In this document: positions 28,052 through 37,571 of the stretch, one piece after another
How the letters are laid out: each line of letters starts with the position of its first letter
How positions within the stretch are numbered: the first letter of the stretch is position 1
Origin: Anabaena catenula FACHB-362
GTDB taxonomy: Bacteria > Cyanobacteriota > Cyanobacteriia > Cyanobacteriales > Nostocaceae
Direction: 5' to 3'
Length of the DNA: 64,000 nt
NCBI RefSeq assembly: GCF_014698735.1
Contig: NZ_JACJTQ010000035.1
Span: 1 to 64,000, forward strand
Position numbers and translations under genes: made by a program
The notes under the pieces: model-generated
What the model was told of the DNA's origin: nothing
The model's input: only the letters and a program-made list of their open reading frames with translations
The model's database searches: none

Positions 28052-28894
28052 CTAACCGACATCATCATGAGCGAAGCGGTTAAACAAGAAATCTAACGCA
28101 TAGTTACGGAGTTGGTAATATTGGGGATCTTCCATAATTCTCGCTCTATCCCGTGGCCTTGCAAACGGAATTTCCATCACTTCCCCAATTTTTGCATGAG
28201 GTCCATTGGTCATCATTACTAACTTATCAGCCAAAAATAAAGCTTCATCAATATCATGGGTAATCATCAAAACCGTACAACGATTATCTCCCCAGATTTT
28301 CAGCAATTCTTCTTGTAATTCTTCTTTGGTAATTGCATCTAATGCACCAAAAGGTTCATCTAAAATCAACACTTTTGGACGAATAGCCAAAGCACGGGCA
28401 ATAGAAACCCGTTGTCTCATCCCCCCGGACATTTGCATGGGTTTCTTTTCCATTGCATCACCTAAACCTACCATTGCCAAATGTTCTCTAACAATTGATC
28501 GTTTTTCGGCTTCTGGTTTGGTGGGGTAAACTGCATTTACAGCCAAGTAGATATTTTCAAATGCAGTTCGCCAAGGTAACAGCGCATAGTTTTGGAAAAC
28601 TACCATTCTGTCTGGCCCAGGCTTGGTAATTGGTTCTCCTTCTAACAGCACTTGTCCAGTGGTGGGAAAGTTAAAACCAGAAACCATGTTTAATAAAGTT
28701 GATTTACCGCAACCAGAGTGGCCGATAACGCAAAGAAATTCACCTTTTTCAACGTTGAGGTTAACACCATCAAGGACAGTAAATGATCCTTTTTTTGTGG
28801 GATAAACTTTGGAAACGTCTTTAATTTCTAGGAAAGATTGACGGCTGATTGTGCTTGTAGCGGTGTTGGTAGTTCTCAAGTTACGGTTTTGCAT
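28052..28894 (-). CDS. nrtD: Nitrate ABC transporter ATPase NrtD
   Basis: Single-domain ATPase of 280 aa paired with NrtC to power nitrate (and nitrite) uptake. Walker A GHSGCGKST (58-66), signature MSGGMRQRVSIARAL, Walker B VLILDEPFGALD and the histidine switch MITHDIDEALFLAD are present. Sequence around PGPDRMVVFQNYALLPWRTA is typical of the NrtC/NrtD/SsuB group. It is the last gene of nrtABCD. A heptamer run and a palindromic element separate it from nrtC. narB, which often follows, is absent; a terminator comes directly after. Confidence 0.93.
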   Translation of the reverse strand: MQNRNLRTTNTATSTISRQSFLEIKDVSKVYPTKKGSFTVLDGVNLNVEKGEFLCVIGHSGCGKSTLLNMVSGFNFPTTGQVLLEGEPITKPGPDRMVVFQNYALLPWRTAFENIYLAVNAVYPTKPEAEKRSIVREHLAMVGLGDAMEKKPMQMSGGMRQRVSIARALAIRPKVLILDEPFGALDAITKEELQEELLKIWGDNRCTVLMITHDIDEALFLADKLVMMTNGPHAKIGEVMEIPFARPRDRARIMEDPQYYQLRNYALDFLFNRFAHDDVG

Positions 28895-28900
28895 TTTAAA

Positions 28901-29039
28901 TTTTGAATTTTGAATTTTGAATTTTGAATTTATCTCGTTCCCAGTCTCAGACTGGGAATGCTATCAAGAGGCTCTGCCTCTGGTATCATTGAAGGCAGAG
29001 CCTTCCATAATTCATTCCCATACAGAGTATGGGAACGAG
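28901..29039. repeat. Heptamer run and family F palindromic element inside the nrt operon
   Basis: ATTTTGA repeats about four times (28901-28932). A 106-bp element follows (28934-29039) with 10-bp perfect ends CTCGTTCCCA and TGGGAACGAG and inner palindromes (GTCTCAGAC; GAGGCTCTGCCTC; GGCAGAGCC). It sits between nrtC and nrtD and would form strong RNA structure in the operon transcript. Confidence 0.8.
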
Positions 29040-29061
29040 GATATTTTGAATCTTGAATTGA

Positions 29062-31065
29062 TTAAGCTGCTGTTCTTCTGGGGGCATCTAGAACGACTTC
29101 AGCTATGGAGAAGTCGCGTTTAATTTCTAAATCGTTAAGATAGCTAATGGGGTCATCGGCGTTGAAGGGTTTACCATCAAATAGTTGGATTGGTTGACGG
29201 GTGTAACTAATATCTAAACCCAGTTCTCTAGCGGCGGTACTGAAAACACGCACTCGACAAACTCGTTCGACAATTTCTACCCAATTTCTAGGGAAGGGAG
29301 TATCACCCCAACGTGCTAATTGAGTCATAATCCAAATTTGTTCGGTGCGACTGGGACGGTTAATGGCAGACTCAGAATAAAATTGGTGATGGGCATACTC
29401 CCGCATGGGATGGTCTAAGTCACAGCTTGCACCATTGACATCTTCAATTTGGATATAGTCAATATCTGTGCTGACATATTCCCGACTTGCTAAAATTTGG
29501 CGAACTTCTTGAGCGTTGGCAGGATTTGCACAATATTGGCAAGCTTCTAGTAAGGCTTTGGTTAAGGCAATATGGGTATTAGGATAAGTTTCTGCCCAAT
29601 CTTCTCTGACTCCTAAAACTTTACCTGGATGTCCTAACCAAACTTCTAAATCAGTCGCAATTGTAAAACCTGAACCTTCTACTGCTGCGCGATAATTCCA
29701 AGGTTCACCAACACAGTAACCGTCAATGGTTGCACCTTTTAAATCTACTACCATCTGGGCAGGAGGGATATTTTTCATATCCACATCACTGTCGGGGTCA
29801 ATTCCTCCTGCTGCTAACCAATAACGTAGCAATAAATTATGCATGGATGCAGGATGGACTACACCCATTCTGTGCGTTTGTTCGCGGGTTTTGAGAAGGT
29901 AATTTTTGAAGTCGGATAAACTGTGAACACCTTGATCATAAAAGCGTTTGGCTAAGGTGATGGCGTTACCGTTGCGGGTCATGGTGAGGGCGGTGACAAC
30001 GGGTAAGGGTTCGTTTTTATTCCCTCCCAAACTTAACCACATTGGCATTCCTGATGGCATTTGTGCGGCATCTAAATAACCGCCTGTCATCCCATCCACA
30101 ATTCCCCGCCAACTGCTTTCCCGGACTAAATTAACTTCATCTAAACCATGTTTAACAAAAAAGCCTTTTTCTTTGGCTATAGCCAGAGGCGCACAAGCGG
30201 TAAGAGGTAAAAAACCAATGTCTAAATTAACTTTTTCTAAACCATGTCGGACAATAGCAGTAGTTTTCCGCGCCCGTAATTTCTTGATGCGTTTTTGTTG
30301 GTTGAGGAAGTAAATCATTTCACTCCGCAAGGTGTAGTAACTGGGATGTTTTACTACTTCCATGCGTTTGCGGGGTCTGGGAATATCAACTTCTAAAATG
30401 TCGCCAATTTTGGATTCTGGTCCGTTGGTTAACATGACAATTCTGTCAGATAACAACACGGCTTCGTCTACGTCGTGTGTCACCATAACTGCGGTAACTT
30501 GATTCTCTTCGCAGATTTGCATTAATTGTTCTTGCAAGTTACCCCGAGTCAATGCGTCTAAAGCACCGAAAGGTTCGTCTAGTAATAATAGTTTAGGACG
30601 AATTGCCAAAGCGCGTGCGATCGCAACCCGTTGTTTTTGTCCACCAGATAACATTCCCGGTTGTTTATCTGCATGGGGACGCAAACCTACCATATCTATA
30701 TGCCGTTCGATGATTTCTTTACGTTCGGCTGCTGGCATTCCATTTAATACTGAATCTACCGCTAAGGCGATATTTTCTCTAACAGTTCGCCAAGGTAAAA
30801 GCGAATAGTTTTGAAATACTACCATTCTATCAGGACCAGGTTTTTTAATCTTTTGTCCTTCCAAAGTGACTAAACCTTCTGTGGGCAAATCTAACCCGGC
30901 CATCATATTTAAAAGGGTTGATTTTCCGCAACCGGAGTGACCGATAAGAGAAACAAATTCGCCTTTTTTAATTTGGAGGTCAATACCTTTGAGGGCAATA
31001 TATTGTCCACCACCGCTTAATTCAAAAACTTTATCAATTTGATCAACGCCAACAAATACAGACAT
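29062..31065 (-). CDS. nrtC: Nitrate ABC transporter NrtC: ATPase fused to a nitrate-sensing NrtA-like domain
   Basis: Protein of 667 aa with two parts. Residues 1-255 form the ATPase with Walker A GHSGCGKST (42-50), MLSGGQKQRVAIARAL and LLLLDEPFGALD. Residues about 280-660 are homologous to the substrate-binding protein NrtA (GFLPLTACAPLAIAKEKGFF; GGYLDAAQMPSGMPMW; GYCVGEPWNYRAA). In characterised cyanobacteria this C-terminal domain mediates ammonium inhibition of uptake. The order after nrtA and nrtB on the minus strand is the standard operon order. Confidence 0.95.
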   Translation of the reverse strand: MSVFVGVDQIDKVFELSGGGQYIALKGIDLQIKKGEFVSLIGHSGCGKSTLLNMMAGLDLPTEGLVTLEGQKIKKPGPDRMVVFQNYSLLPWRTVRENIALAVDSVLNGMPAAERKEIIERHIDMVGLRPHADKQPGMLSGGQKQRVAIARALAIRPKLLLLDEPFGALDALTRGNLQEQLMQICEENQVTAVMVTHDVDEAVLLSDRIVMLTNGPESKIGDILEVDIPRPRKRMEVVKHPSYYTLRSEMIYFLNQQKRIKKLRARKTTAIVRHGLEKVNLDIGFLPLTACAPLAIAKEKGFFVKHGLDEVNLVRESSWRGIVDGMTGGYLDAAQMPSGMPMWLSLGGNKNEPLPVVTALTMTRNGNAITLAKRFYDQGVHSLSDFKNYLLKTREQTHRMGVVHPASMHNLLLRYWLAAGGIDPDSDVDMKNIPPAQMVVDLKGATIDGYCVGEPWNYRAAVEGSGFTIATDLEVWLGHPGKVLGVREDWAETYPNTHIALTKALLEACQYCANPANAQEVRQILASREYVSTDIDYIQIEDVNGASCDLDHPMREYAHHQFYSESAINRPSRTEQIWIMTQLARWGDTPFPRNWVEIVERVCRVRVFSTAARELGLDISYTRQPIQLFDGKPFNADDPISYLNDLEIKRDFSIAEVVLDAPRRTAA

Positions 31066-31070
31066 ATTAT

Positions 31071-31166
31071 TTGGTAATGGGTAATGGGTGATTGGTGATT
31101 GGTAATTTGTCAGTTGTTATTTTTCGCTATTGACTAATGACCACTGACTAATGACTAATGACTAAT
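31071..31166. repeat. Short tandem repeats between nrtB and nrtC
   Basis: Runs of GGTAATG/GGTGATT and of ACTAATG/ACTAATA units fill the spacer between nrtC and nrtB. They are of the same 7-bp class as the blocks at 55327-55430 and 55452-55478. Confidence 0.75.
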
Positions 31167-31168
31167 AA

Positions 31169-32005
31169 CTATTTTTGTTCTGGTAAAATCCAGTTTTGCA
31201 GCGCCGCCATGAGTTTATCTAGTATTAGACCAACAACACCGATATAAACTAGAGCTAAAATAACTTCACTGACGTTGTTATTTTGATAAGCATCCCAGAT
31301 AAAAAAGCCAATTCCGACAATACCAGACATGACTATTTCTGCTGCGATAATCGCTAACCAAGCCAAACCAATGGCAATTCTTAAACCTGTGAAAATGTAG
31401 GGTAATGCTGAGGGAATAAGAATGTTGAAAAAGTATTCTTTGCGGCTTAGTTGCAGAACTTTAGCAACGTTGTTGTAATCTTGGGGAATTTGAGTTACAC
31501 CCACCGCAGTGTTAATCAGAATTGGCCAAAGCGAGGTGATGAAAATTACGAATAATGCGGCTGGTTCGTTTTGGCGTAAAGCTGCTAAGGAAATAGGAAC
31601 CCAAGCTAAAGGTGGTACAGTTCTTAGTAACTGAAACAGGGGATCTAAAGCCTTTGCCATAGTTTGATTTACACCAATCAAAACACCTAAGCCAATACCG
31701 ACAACTGCCGCTAATGTATAGCTAATAGCTACCCGTTGCAGACTAGCCCAGATTTGCCAAAAAAGCCCTTTATCAGTTCCTCCTTTGTCATAGAAGGGAT
31801 ACAAAATCAAGATCCAAGTGTCTTGAATAACTTTTATTGGGCCTGGTAGTGTTGCACCTGGAGTCCAAGAAAATAGTTGCCAAACGGCTAAGAAGATGAG
31901 GATTGCAATAACTGGAGGGAGAAGTTCAGGAAATTGCTTTTGCAAACTTGATAAAAATTTATTATCAAATTTAGGACTTGTGGAACGTTTTTGGGCTACT
32001 GTCAT
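31169..32005 (-). CDS. nrtB: Nitrate ABC transporter permease NrtB
   Basis: Integral membrane permease of 278 aa with about six helices (first near 34-52, FLAVWQLFSW). The EAA-type loop that contacts the ATPases reads NVAKVLQLSRKEYFFNILIPSALPYIF. Sequence blocks such as TVPPLAWVPISLAAL and GLAWLAIIAAEIVMSGIGFF-like stretches match the nitrate/sulfonate/bicarbonate permease family. It is 33 nt after nrtA and is separated from nrtC by a repeat-filled spacer. Confidence 0.94.
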   Translation of the reverse strand: MTVAQKRSTSPKFDNKFLSSLQKQFPELLPPVIAILIFLAVWQLFSWTPGATLPGPIKVIQDTWILILYPFYDKGGTDKGLFWQIWASLQRVAISYTLAAVVGIGLGVLIGVNQTMAKALDPLFQLLRTVPPLAWVPISLAALRQNEPAALFVIFITSLWPILINTAVGVTQIPQDYNNVAKVLQLSRKEYFFNILIPSALPYIFTGLRIAIGLAWLAIIAAEIVMSGIVGIGFFIWDAYQNNNVSEVILALVYIGVVGLILDKLMAALQNWILPEQK

Positions 32006-32038
32006 GAATTTTTCCTCAATTTTGTTAATGATTAATGA

Positions 32039-33412
32039 CTAAATACCGGCTTTCTTGATTTTTAAATTCTTGAGATATTCTTCTGGCTTTTGGGGGTCGA
32101 ATTTTACGCCATCAAAAAATGCTTCTACTCCACGAGATGTACTGGTGGGAATGTCAGCAGCAGGTACTTCCAGTTCTCTAGCAGCTTCTCTCCAAATATC
32201 TTCGCGGTTAACTTTTTTGATTAATTCTTTGGCTTTAGCACCACCATTCGCAATGTAATCTTTGGGCAAAAATCCCCAACGCACGTTTTCTGTGATGAAC
32301 CATAAATCATGACTTTGGTAAGGATAAGAAACACTGCCTTTTTCATCTTTCCAATAATAAGCAGCCATTGATTTATCATCAATTTTGCGACCATCACCCA
32401 TGTCATATTTACCTTGGAATGGGTCTGCAAGAACTTCTGGTGAAGATAAACCAAAATATTTTTTAACAGCAAGAATTTGCGCTGCTTCTTTGCGGTTTTC
32501 AAAGTTATCTAACCATTGTTGGGCTTCCATAATACCTTTGAGTAGGGCTTTTGTGGCTTTGGGATTTTGGTCAACCCAATCTCCTCTCATGGCAAAATAT
32601 TCTTCGGGATGATTTTTCCAAATTTCGGCGGTTAATGCGGCCATGAAGCCAATTTTGTCGTTAACGAGGCGAAATGGCCAGGGGTCGCCCGTGCTGAAAG
32701 CATCCATTGTACCGGTTTTCATGTTAGCAACGGTTTGCGCTGCTGGTACTGTCAGCAATTTGACATCTGCATCTGGGTCGATTCCACTTGCTGCTAACCA
32801 GTAACGAATCCATAAGTCTTGGTTAACGTGGGGGAAGGTAAAGGCTGCGGTGAAGGGTGTGGAGGATTTAAGTTGGGCTAATAGGGGTTTAGCCTCATCG
32901 AGTTTTAAGCTAATACCTTTGCCTAAATGCTTGTTGGCGATCGCAATTCCGTTACCATGAGTAACTAACTGCGCCAAGACATACATGGGAATTGGTTGAT
33001 TCCCTTTGGTAATTTTTCCTTCTGTAATTAAGTGTGGCATGGGCATTTGCCATTGACCACCATCAATACCTCCACCAGCAGAACCAATTTCTACGTTATC
33101 CCTTGCTGAACCCCAAGAAGCTTGTTTAGAAAGTTCTACTTCGGACATTCCATATTTAGCAAAAAATCCTTTTTCTAAAGCAATAATTAATGGTGCAGAT
33201 TCTACAATGGGGATATATCCAAGCTTGGCTTTTGTTGTTTCTGGTTTTTGTTCTGGGCTAATATTAACAACTGGTTGAACGGAGGATGTTGTCGAAATTC
33301 CACCCGGTTCAGGTGGATTTCCCAAACAGCCTTTGAGTAAAACTGCACCTGCTGAAACTCCTGCTGTAACAATGAATTTACGGCGAGAAACTTGATTAAA
33401 AAATTCTGTCAT
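32039..33412 (-). CDS. nrtA: Nitrate-binding lipoprotein NrtA
   Basis: High-affinity nitrate/nitrite-binding protein of 457 aa, anchored to the outer face of the plasma membrane. The N-terminus has a twin-arginine type signal ([15 protein letters not shown]) and a lipobox ending LLKGC, giving a lipidated Cys29. The mature protein carries [47 protein letters not shown] and [10 protein letters not shown], as in NrtA. It leads the nrtABCD series. nirA, often the first gene of this operon, is not upstream here, so nrtA has its own promoter region. Confidence 0.95.
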   Translation of the reverse strand: MTEFFNQVSRRKFIVTAGVSAGAVLLKGCLGNPPEPGGISTTSSVQPVVNISPEQKPETTKAKLGYIPIVESAPLIIALEKGFFAKYGMSEVELSKQASWGSARDNVEIGSAGGGIDGGQWQMPMPHLITEGKITKGNQPIPMYVLAQLVTHGNGIAIANKHLGKGISLKLDEAKPLLAQLKSSTPFTAAFTFPHVNQDLWIRYWLAASGIDPDADVKLLTVPAAQTVANMKTGTMDAFSTGDPWPFRLVNDKIGFMAALTAEIWKNHPEEYFAMRGDWVDQNPKATKALLKGIMEAQQWLDNFENRKEAAQILAVKKYFGLSSPEVLADPFQGKYDMGDGRKIDDKSMAAYYWKDEKGSVSYPYQSHDLWFITENVRWGFLPKDYIANGGAKAKELIKKVNREDIWREAARELEVPAADIPTSTSRGVEAFFDGVKFDPQKPEEYLKNLKIKKAGI

Positions 33413-33514
33413 AATATCTCCTTAAATCACAATTTAATTTTTTAAAGCATGAAAATTTAGACAAAGAAATAATTTTTTCTTTGCGTTGCTATTGAAATTT
33501 CCCGCTATATCTAG

Positions 33515-33528
33515 GTATTAAAAATTAG
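33515..33528 (-). promoter_or_regulatory. Weak NtcA-like site upstream of nrtA
   Basis: CTAATTTTTAATAC on the minus strand matches the nitrogen regulator consensus GTA-N8-TAC in one half and has CTA in the other. It is about 103 nt upstream of the nrtA start. NtcA control of nrt genes is established in cyanobacteria, but this site is imperfect and may be chance. Confidence 0.25.
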
Positions 33529-33898
33529 CCGTTTTCAGAAAAAAAGGCTGATTTATATACTTTGTGACAAACGTGGTTTAATTTCTTAACCTGGTGTGAT
33601 TAATGGGTATCACTCAGCTAGTGAAAACTAGTTTACAGTCTTTCTTGTGAAAGTGATCAATTCTCAACTCTAATTATTAAATAAATATTAGATTAGACAT
33701 ATAAGTAAAAACTTATATATTCGCCTAAATTATCCCCGACTTCTCTACTCTATAGATTGGTCTTGATGATGATTATTGTATTTAAACTATGATTAGGTCT
33801 TTTTTGACTTAATTCATTAACATAATCAATGAATTTATAGATTTTATGCAATGATAACCATCAAAGACAAGTAAGTTGGATAATTATCGTTTGGATAA

Positions 33899-33946
33899 GG
33901 CAGGGGGCAGGGTGCAGGGGGCAGGGTGCAGGGTGCAGGGTGCAGG
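33899..33946. repeat. GCAGGGT short tandem repeats
   Basis: About six heptamers of the form GCAGGGT or GCAGGGG in a row between the divergent-looking nrtA promoter region and the end of the PlsY-fusion gene. Confidence 0.8.
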
Positions 33947-34067
33947 AGGTAATTATTTCTCCCCATCTCCCCATCTTAAGCGTCTCCGCGTCTCCGTGTC
34001 CCCGCGTCCCCGTGTCCCCATCTCGCCTAATTATAAGCCGAACACGATATAACTCCCTGATCTATAT

Positions 34068-36941
34068 CTACTCAAGTGAGATTTCCTGTAGTTCCACAAT
34101 ACCTTTAGATCCATCAATCTTGACTTGTTGACCGTCTTGGAGTAGATATGTAGCGCCACGTACATCCATGACTGCGGGTATACCGTATTCACGGGCGACG
34201 ATTGCACCATGAGAAAGTTTACCGCCTGCTTCAGCAATTACTCCTCCAGCCCTGACTAAGAAAGGGGCCCAGCCAGAGTCTGTGTAGGGGACGACGAGAA
34301 TTGTACCCTTGTTAATTTCGCCGACTTCTTGTAAATTTCGCAACACCTTTACTCGTCCTTCTGCTTGTCCTTGACTGGCGGGAATGCCGAGTAAGATGTT
34401 GTCAGAAGTATCAATAGGAGAGGCGATGGGGTGGGGAGGATTGTTGCCATAAACTAGAGGAGGGATTTCGATAATCTGGCTATGTTCCAGAAATTGCGAT
34501 CGCCGATTTTGCAATAATTCCGGTAACTGATTCCTCAGCACTACATCAGCATTTGCCGCTAAACGCCGTATTTCCCCCAATTTCAAAAAGAAGATATCTC
34601 CTGTTTGTGACAATAAACCGGTTTGTAGCCAAATCTTTTCTAAAGCCAAAAAAGTCCAGCGCAGTTCGGCTAACAAGCGAGAATAAACTTCTGTGACTCG
34701 TCCTTTGAGATCCACACGTCTTTGCACAAAACCTTCTGGGCGCTTTCTGGACTCATCTTGATTTGGGAGTTCATTTCCCTGCATCAACTGGACAAATAAT
34801 TGTTTGACTAACTGCGGCTGTTCTCGCCAGGTGGGAACGGAAATATCAGTCCCGACTTCGCTTAAATAACCATAGTCTTCTAGCAGTTCTTCAAAGTCGT
34901 ACAAAATCTTTTCCCCTTCTGGGGTTTGCGCCAACTGTTCAAAAACGCTCTCCGGCTCAAACTCCGGTAGAATTTCTTTGGCATCTGCGGCTAAGATATG
35001 GAGCGATCGCAATGATGCTACTTCTGGAGTAATACTATGATCAATTTGCTCCTCTTTCACCCCGGAAATTGCTTGACGAATGGCAGCACTCAAAGGGGAT
35101 AAAATGCTGTAATAAGTACCTTGGTTGAGCAAATCTAGAATTAAGTCCACTCTGACTAACAACTGGGATGGCGTTAATTCCTCAATTAGTTCATTCGCCA
35201 ACTTTGTCAACCCAGGAATGAAGCGTCGCCGATAATCCCGCTTAAATTCTTTTTCTAAACTGATTTCCCGTTGGAATAACTTTGTTAATCCTGGCAAGTT
35301 TTCCCAAGTAGACGCTAAAGGAGGTTTACTCATTTTTGCGCCTCTGGTTAAAAAATCCAGACTTTCTGGCGGTAAACCCATTTCTAGGAAAATCTCTCCT
35401 AAAAAAGTAGCATTAAAGTAGGCTCTAGAATAGTGCAGCGTCGCCATTTTGGTAAAATCCAACTCACGCACGCTATCGCCCAGTACTAAAGTAAAAATTT
35501 CTCCCCACATTCCACAAGTGAGGGGTAAATTAATTGACCAAGTTAAGGGGTGAATCACTCCGGGAATCACTTCGGCGGCGATTTTTCTTGTCCAAATTGG
35601 TAACAGAGTAGTAATGGGGCGTGATTGCAATACCCATATAGTTTGCCCATCGTAACTCCATTCCACATCTTGGGGAATGCCATAGTAACGGTTTTCTAGT
35701 CGGCGGGCTAAGTATGCTACTTGCTTAATTAATGCTGGGGGAATTTTCCCTTCACCCTCAAATTGCAGACAAGATAATTTTTCTTCACCGACGATAAACA
35801 CCCGATATTGTTCTGGGGTAATTTTTCCAGAAACGACTTGTACAGGGCTACCAGAGAGGGCTTCAATGACTACAGCATCACCTTGTTGGGCCATGGGATC
35901 ACGGCTGAAAGCTACACCGGAGAATACACTCTGGACTTGGGGTTGAATGAGTACCGCCATTGCTGCATCTTTGGCACCGAGATCACGCCGATATTGGACA
36001 GCGCTGGGATGATGATAAGAAGCTTGGACTTGTGCGATCGCTTCCAGTAAACCTTGTTGGCTGGTAACATTCAATATTGTTTCGTATTGTCCAGCGGCTG
36101 AGGCTTGCGCTGAGTCTTCCCCAATGGCTGAGGAACGCACTACGAAGGGTGACAATGCCGATGGTTGCAGAAAATCAATCAATAGGGCAGGATCATCAAA
36201 CGGGGATAAAATCCATCCTTTTGGCACTGGATAACCCCAGCGTTTGATTTGAGATAATGTGGCTGCCTTGGCTCCAAATATGGCTGCATCCAATTCATCA
36301 TCTAGAGTGACAATCCCTTGCTCACTACCGCTTAAATATTGCATCATCGGTTGTGCTTGGGTTTCGGCTGCTTCGACTGATAAGTCCATGTCATCGGGAA
36401 TTTGTTTATAAATCCAGCCGAGTAACCCTGCTAATCCAAACGCTGCCACGATTCTCGGAAAATCTTCAGCGTGCATGAGTGCCACCAATAGGGGAAATAG
36501 CACCAATACCCCATATTTGATTGTCTGTCTAGAGCGCAGAATTATAAAGCCAATGGCTGCGACTAAACTGACAAATCCTGCCACTAGGGGATCATGCATC
36601 AAAAATCCCCAAGCAACGTTTGTTGTTCCTGCACCTTTAGCGAAAGAATATCTACCTATCACTAAGGCAATTAAAGCTATCAATTCCCAAAACGAGCCGC
36701 TGGGAAAGAAAGCACGAGCAATTAATACCGCTACTATTCCTTTGAAAGCTTCTGACATCACTGCCAGAATACCCACTAGTTTGCCACCGTGATAAAAAGC
36801 TGCGGAGACACTAATATTACCTGTACCGATTTGTGCCAATCGCTTACCCTTGAGTACATAGGTAATCCAGGCAATTATGGGCATTGCCCCTAAGAATGGA
36901 CAAGCAATTAAAATAACTAAGACACCCCAAAGCTGAAACAT
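34068..36941 (-). CDS. Fusion of a PlsY-like membrane acyltransferase with a PEP-synthase/rifampin-phosphotransferase-like protein
   Basis: Protein of 957 aa. Residues 1-195 are membrane-embedded and PlsY-like (IAWITYVLKGKRLAQIGTGN, then AFKGIVAVLIARAF and FAKGAGTTNVAWG); PlsY makes lysophosphatidate from acyl phosphate and glycerol-3-phosphate. Residues about 215-440 are an ATP-grasp domain of PEP-synthase type (LDDELDAAIFGAKAATLSQI, VVRSSAIGEDSAQASAAGQ, DVEWSYDGQTIWVLQSRPI). A long linker precedes a C-terminal phosphohistidine domain with His911 in AGGKLSHGAIVAREYGIPAV. The PEP/pyruvate barrel is missing, so the soluble part has the architecture of rifampin phosphotransferase: ATP-grasp, middle domain, His domain. 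The substrate is unknown. Ser in SVSAAFY replaces part of the usual PlsY substrate loop, so acyltransferase activity is uncertain. Confidence 0.85.
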   Translation of the reverse strand: MFQLWGVLVILIACPFLGAMPIIAWITYVLKGKRLAQIGTGNISVSAAFYHGGKLVGILAVMSEAFKGIVAVLIARAFFPSGSFWELIALIALVIGRYSFAKGAGTTNVAWGFLMHDPLVAGFVSLVAAIGFIILRSRQTIKYGVLVLFPLLVALMHAEDFPRIVAAFGLAGLLGWIYKQIPDDMDLSVEAAETQAQPMMQYLSGSEQGIVTLDDELDAAIFGAKAATLSQIKRWGYPVPKGWILSPFDDPALLIDFLQPSALSPFVVRSSAIGEDSAQASAAGQYETILNVTSQQGLLEAIAQVQASYHHPSAVQYRRDLGAKDAAMAVLIQPQVQSVFSGVAFSRDPMAQQGDAVVIEALSGSPVQVVSGKITPEQYRVFIVGEEKLSCLQFEGEGKIPPALIKQVAYLARRLENRYYGIPQDVEWSYDGQTIWVLQSRPITTLLPIWTRKIAAEVIPGVIHPLTWSINLPLTCGMWGEIFTLVLGDSVRELDFTKMATLHYSRAYFNATFLGEIFLEMGLPPESLDFLTRGAKMSKPPLASTWENLPGLTKLFQREISLEKEFKRDYRRRFIPGLTKLANELIEELTPSQLLVRVDLILDLLNQGTYYSILSPLSAAIRQAISGVKEEQIDHSITPEVASLRSLHILAADAKEILPEFEPESVFEQLAQTPEGEKILYDFEELLEDYGYLSEVGTDISVPTWREQPQLVKQLFVQLMQGNELPNQDESRKRPEGFVQRRVDLKGRVTEVYSRLLAELRWTFLALEKIWLQTGLLSQTGDIFFLKLGEIRRLAANADVVLRNQLPELLQNRRSQFLEHSQIIEIPPLVYGNNPPHPIASPIDTSDNILLGIPASQGQAEGRVKVLRNLQEVGEINKGTILVVPYTDSGWAPFLVRAGGVIAEAGGKLSHGAIVAREYGIPAVMDVRGATYLLQDGQQVKIDGSKGIVELQEISLE

Positions 36942-37046
36942 TTATTTTTGATTATGAATTTTAGACCTATCTTCCATCTAAAATCGCAAATCGCAAATCA
37001 AAATTTTAATTAATTTTTTTTTCGCTAGTTTGATTATTTGCTTTAT

Positions 37047-37086
37047 GGACACTAGACAGCGATGGAAAACCTTGTTGCTAGTGTCC
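37047..37086. terminator. Hairpin after the 46-aa membrane protein gene
   Basis: GGACACTAG (37047-37055) is the perfect complement of CTAGTGTCC (37078-37086). It begins 21 nt after the stop codon of the 46-aa gene on the minus strand. There is no T-run, so it may be a 3'-end stabiliser rather than a classical terminator. Confidence 0.5.
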
Positions 37087-37106
37087 TTGTAGCTTACCTA
37101 ATGATT

Positions 37107-37247
37107 CTAGTTTAGAGCATAAGCAGATTGTAACGCCCACAGAATGAGCGCTGCTATCGACCCCAACAGCAAAACAGTAGAGATAGTCACTACTTTTGGG
37201 GAATCTGCACCTTCAAATTTCATAATTCCGCGATTTAAGTCAGACAT
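37107..37247 (-). CDS. Single-pass membrane protein of 46 aa, probably thylakoid
   Basis: MSDLNRGIMKFEGADSPKVV then a hydrophobic helix (TISTVLLLGSIAALILWALQ) and a short end SAYALN. An AGGAGG ribosome site lies 11 nt before the ATG, so it is a real gene although short. The type, a polar N-terminus and one helix, is that of small photosystem II accessory proteins; it could be the Psb35-like protein of cyanobacteria, but I am not certain of that sequence. It is first in the minus-strand direction before the PlsY fusion, with a strong hairpin between. Confidence 0.75.
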   Translation of the reverse strand: MSDLNRGIMKFEGADSPKVVTISTVLLLGSIAALILWALQSAYALN

Positions 37248-37384
37248 AGCTTTGTAAACCTCCTTTGTTACAGTGCTAATCTGTCCGTCTTGATTGTAGT
37301 CTTTCTGTTGGACGATGATGTTAAATTTACATTATTATTTTCTTTAAGCTTTGCAACGGTTTTTTAAGTTAAAACACTTTCTCA

Positions 37385-37512
37385 TATAGGCATCCGATTT
37401 GATTCTTGAATAGATCTAAGTATTTGTAGGTAGGGCTATGCCTTACAAAACCATGATCCGGTGGGCAATGCCCACCCTACGTATATTTCAAAAATCAAAT
37501 ATTAGTCCTATA
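37385..37512. repeat. Palindromic mobile-like element, family A copy 4 (128 bp)
   Basis: Ends TATAGGCATCCGATTTGATT and AAATATTAGTCCTATA as in the other copies. The right half (GGTGGGCAATGCCCACC, CCTACGTATATTTC) matches copy 2; the left half is different (GTAGGTAGGGCTATGCC). Confidence 0.8.
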
Positions 37513-37571
37513 GGTAATAGCTACTTTTGTAATCTGTTGGCTGCTTTTTTATGAATTTTGTATGAATCTTG

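Larger units (their letters stand above)
33413..34067. other. Promoter region of nrtABCD and repeat-rich spacer
   Basis: About 650 bases without a gene. Near nrtA it is AT-rich, with two palindromes of possible regulatory value: CTAGTGAAAACTAG (33619-33632) and ATATAAGTAAAAACTTATAT (33700-33719). Further right are GCAGGGT heptamers (33899-33946) and a CTCCGTGTCC-type run (33965-34025). Confidence 0.55.
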
